Origin: Chaunax sp. Z400
Lineage: Eukaryota > Chordata > Actinopteri > Lophiiformes > Chaunacidae
DNA length: 64,000 nt
Direction of reading: 5' to 3'
Assembly (NCBI GenBank): GCA_037577475.1
Contig: JBAGJB010000196.1
Location: 310,001 to 374,000 of the forward strand
Under the pieces are notes generated by a model that was not told where the DNA came from, searched no databases, and worked only from the letters and a program-made list of their open reading frames with translations. The translations under genes were made by a program, and so were the position numbers. Positions 61,768 to 64,000 of the stretch are shown here, piece after piece (the stretch's first letter is position 1; each line of letters begins with the position of its first letter).

Positions 61768-61978
61768 AGGAGGAAGGAAAAGAGGAAAGAGGAAAGGGTA
61801 AAGAGAAGGGAGAAGAGGAGAGAAAAAATCCGGCAGGAGAAAGAACTGAGGAAGGCAAGGAGGAGAGCAGAGAGAGTGAAAAGGAAGGACCACAGACTGG
61901 CAGAGAGAAGGAGGAGAAAGAAAAAGAGGAGAGAGGAAAGAAGGAAGAGACAGGAAAGGGAAGCACGGGGGGGGGGAA
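61768..61978 (+). pseudogene. Lys/Arg-rich tail exon fused to promoter intron
   Basis: About 70 codons of strongly basic sequence (for example RRKEKRKEERVKRREKRR) homologous to the tail at 28142. The fusion leaves TTGTATAG directly before GAGG, which could serve as a splice acceptor, so the CRE/TATA promoter could in principle drive a tail-only transcript. A run of ten G near 61967 puts the end out of frame: one more G would give GGGKD and a stop, as expected from the homolog. As written the frame runs into the 3' UTR to 62133. Confidence 0.6.
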
Positions 61979-61979
61979 A

Positions 61980-62225
61980 GACTGAAAGTTATTATCATTT
62001 ATATCGTTTGGTGTGTTTATTTTTTTATCATTTATTTATCTGTGTATTTTATATCGTTTGGTGTGTTTATTTTTTTATCATTTATTTATCTGTGTATTTT
62101 GTATCCTTTATTTATATTTTTTCTTTGCATTGATGTGTATTTATGTATTTATTTTTATATATATATATTAAAGTGTGTTTTATACTTTGTTGAAAGTCCC
62201 ATTAAAGTGTCTTTTGTTTTTAAAC
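61980..62225 (+). other. 3' UTR with poly(A) signals, duplicate
   Basis: Copy of 20107-20350, with the ~54-bp tandem duplication and two ATTAAA signals near 62168 and 62202. Confidence 0.55.
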
Positions 62226-62403
62226 ATACCCGTGTGTTCTTCCGTCTCACTAGTAAGTTTATACTAAAGTAAGTATAGTAAAGTAAGTTTATACTTTATG
62301 CTACATACCAAACTTTATGTTGGAACTTGATTCTTCTCAGTCAGATATGTCAGGGGTAGTAATGGCAATCAGTCTTTCAAGGGCAGTGCTCATATCGTAG
62401 AGA

Positions 62404-62404
<1 letters not shown>

Positions 62405-62484
<80 letters not shown>
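62405..62484. repeat. (TC)n(TA)n microsatellite, shorter allele
   Basis: Equivalent to 20523-20661 but about 60 bp shorter. Confidence 0.95.
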
Positions 62485-62488
<4 letters not shown>

Positions 62489-62592
62489 CAATAATATATA
62501 CAGTTGATAATATTATAGGGAAAATAAGAAAGTATTTGCACATAAGACGAGTTGGGACCACTCGTCTGTATGTATGTATGTATGTATGTGTT

Positions 62593-62937
62593 CTTCATCC
62601 ATCCGGCCGGCCGGCGGTGTGAGGGAGGGGAGCACAACGAGAGCACGTGGCTACTTTGCATATCCCGGTACGCCTCTCCGGCGACTCCAGAGCTCCGGCG
62701 GGGTCATTTCCGATGCGCAGAAGCCAGGTGCGTTCCGCTTTCGAGGCCGGGCGTCCCGTTCGAGACGGAGAAGGCGCCTCGCCGTCGCGGGACGGGACGG
62801 ACGTTTCTACAAAGTGGTGTACCGTCGGAGCGACGCCGGATCCGCCGCCGTCGCGCGGCCGGCGGCCGCCGGGGCGGACAGTGAAGATTCCCGCCCCGCC
62901 CCGCCCCGCCCGTGTCTCGATGTTCTCTGACTCTCCC
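62593..62937 (+). promoter_or_regulatory. CpG island, duplicate
   Basis: Copy of 20770-21110 with one extra GC-box-like CCGCC unit near 62895. Confidence 0.6.
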
Positions 62938-63003
62938 TAACTTCTAAGCCCAGCCCCCTTGTAGCGTTCCACAAAGATCAATGTAATCGAGCTCCCTGAC
63001 TGG

Positions 63004-63116
63004 ATTGGCTGCCCTAACACACGCTGTCTCTGACTGGATGGCCTAACTTGCTCCGACGACTTCTGATTGGCTGGCTTTCCGGGCCCCCGCCCCCCCAACT
63101 CAGCTTTGAATTTGAA
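63004..63116 (+). promoter_or_regulatory. CCAAT/CHR promoter, duplicate
   Basis: ATTGG at 63004-63008 and 63066-63070; tandem TTTGAA at 63105-63116. The first exon ends at 63221 with a GTAAGT donor. The gene it would drive lies beyond the window. Confidence 0.55.
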
Positions 63117-63827
63117 CCTGATTGAAGCCGTTTCTCCTCAGTCGTCTCAGCTGCGCTTGCTTGAGAGAGAAGGACTTTTATTTCCACAACTTTTTCGCAG
63201 ACATTTCTGTCGTCGAGTTATGTAAGTACTGTTCTGTGTCTCATTCAATGTGTCTGTCGGCTGTGTTGTACTTGCTACGAGGCAAATGAAAGTACGGAGT
63301 ACGGAGCCAGTAATAGTAATGACACGGTTACCTAGCTAGCTACCTAGCGCATTACAGTATCAGTTTAACAAATCATATTTGAACCAATTTACCAAATAAC
63401 ATTTGAACTTTTAATATTTGAAGCGGCCGATATGCCGGTGTGCAGTCATTCATTTGCATGCACTGCTTGAAGAGCGGGATTTGCGCTCATGAACAGACAG
63501 TACTTTTTAAAAATACACATCTGCTTTCATGTTTTACGCGTGTACGGACTTTTGAAATTAAATTTCCTTCAGGTCAACCTATTTCTAGCAATTTATAAAC
63601 AGCCTGCTGGTATGCTCTTTGATATTCACTTTGTTTATAATTGTTATTGCTCTTTTCTGTAACACTTCTACATGACAAATACTAAACCTTCATGTGTTAA
63701 CCCACACCTCTGTGCAGTATCCAAAATACAGTAGTATAAGTGAACAATACAAAATGTGTCCTTGCCTTTGCATAATATTCCAATGGAAATTACTTAGTCA
63801 GTCAGTTATGAACAATATATATATGTA

Positions 63828-64000
63828 CAGTACCAGTCAAAAGTTTGGACACACCTTCTCATTCAATGGTTTTTATTTATTTTAATTATTTTCTACATTG
63901 TAGATTAATACTGAAGACATCGAAACTATGAAAGAACACATATGGAATTATGTAGTAAACAAAAAAGTGTTAAATAAGTCAGAATATGTTTTATATTTTA
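63828..64000. mobile_element. Tc1-type MITE, duplicate, cut by window end
   Basis: Begins CAGTACCAGTCAAAAG after a TA, as at 22001; only the left part is visible. Confidence 0.8.

Larger units (their letters stand above)
51032..64000 (+). repeat. Direct segmental duplication of 6181-22173
   Basis: Offset is 44851 at the start, 44977 after the minisatellite (126 bp longer here), 41882 after the 123/3218-bp swap, and 41823-41827 to the window end after microsatellite changes. Outside repeats only single substitutions are visible (for example near 59871, 60661 and 61102). The duplicate runs off the window. Confidence 0.93.

Overview
The window looks like teleost fish DNA. The evidence is L2-clade LINE copies, a Tc1/mariner-type palindromic MITE of a kind common in fish, vertebrate-type TTAGGG/CCCTAA telomere tracts, GT-AG introns, and RNA polymerase II promoters with TATA, CRE, CCAAT and CpG-island features. 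Almost everything is repetitive. I see no intact ordinary host gene, no tRNA or rRNA gene and no CRISPR array. The only long uninterrupted coding gene is a transposon-type integrase with an OTU domain.

Layout. (1) 1-1218: a 598-bp satellite with embedded telomere-like tracts. (2) 1219-12990: a giant inverted repeat. Its ~5-kb arms each carry the same broken L2 element. Its centre holds half of a satellite-cored transposon (6181-7038) and a 12/13-bp minisatellite (7039-8190). (3) 12991-16790: mostly non-coding sequence ending in a compact CRE/TATA promoter and first exon. (4) 16791-20008: exons of an unrecognised protein joined to C-terminal exons of a second multi-exon gene family, ending at a short telomere-repeat tract. 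(5) 20009-22907: a 3' UTR, microsatellites, a CpG-island promoter with CCAAT and tandem CHR motifs, a non-coding first exon and a Tc1-type MITE. (6) 23139-31419: two tandem copies (5.28-kb unit) of a multi-exon gene with a zinc-ribbon module and a possible DDE/RNase H-like core. Both copies run into a 9-bp minisatellite (26144-28099 and 31420-35150). (7) 35150-43957: 8.8 kb of 12/13-bp minisatellite with a ~2.16-kb higher-order repeat. (8) 43958-49381: transposon-end copies and the integrase-OTU gene. (9) 49382-51889: a 2.5-kb element with 329-bp terminal inverted repeats and a satellite core. (10) 51032-64000: a near-identical direct duplication of 6181 to about 22173. It differs mainly by minisatellite and microsatellite length and by a 123-bp segment where the first copy has 3218 bp.

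How the parts relate. The L2 copies share the same frameshifts and stop, so they were multiplied by segmental duplication and not by retrotransposition. The genes at 16.4-20.0 kb, 23.1-28.3 kb and 28.8-31.4 kb appear to be decayed or rearranged members of one family. Its members are multi-exon, with a GELIGVEYLY-type C terminus and a Lys/Arg-rich tail. Minisatellites sit at several rearrangement joints, which suggests that array expansion and template switching or recombination shaped this block. A subtelomeric, pericentromeric or sex-linked location would fit but cannot be shown from this window. Family assignments are from memory of protein families. No database search was run.
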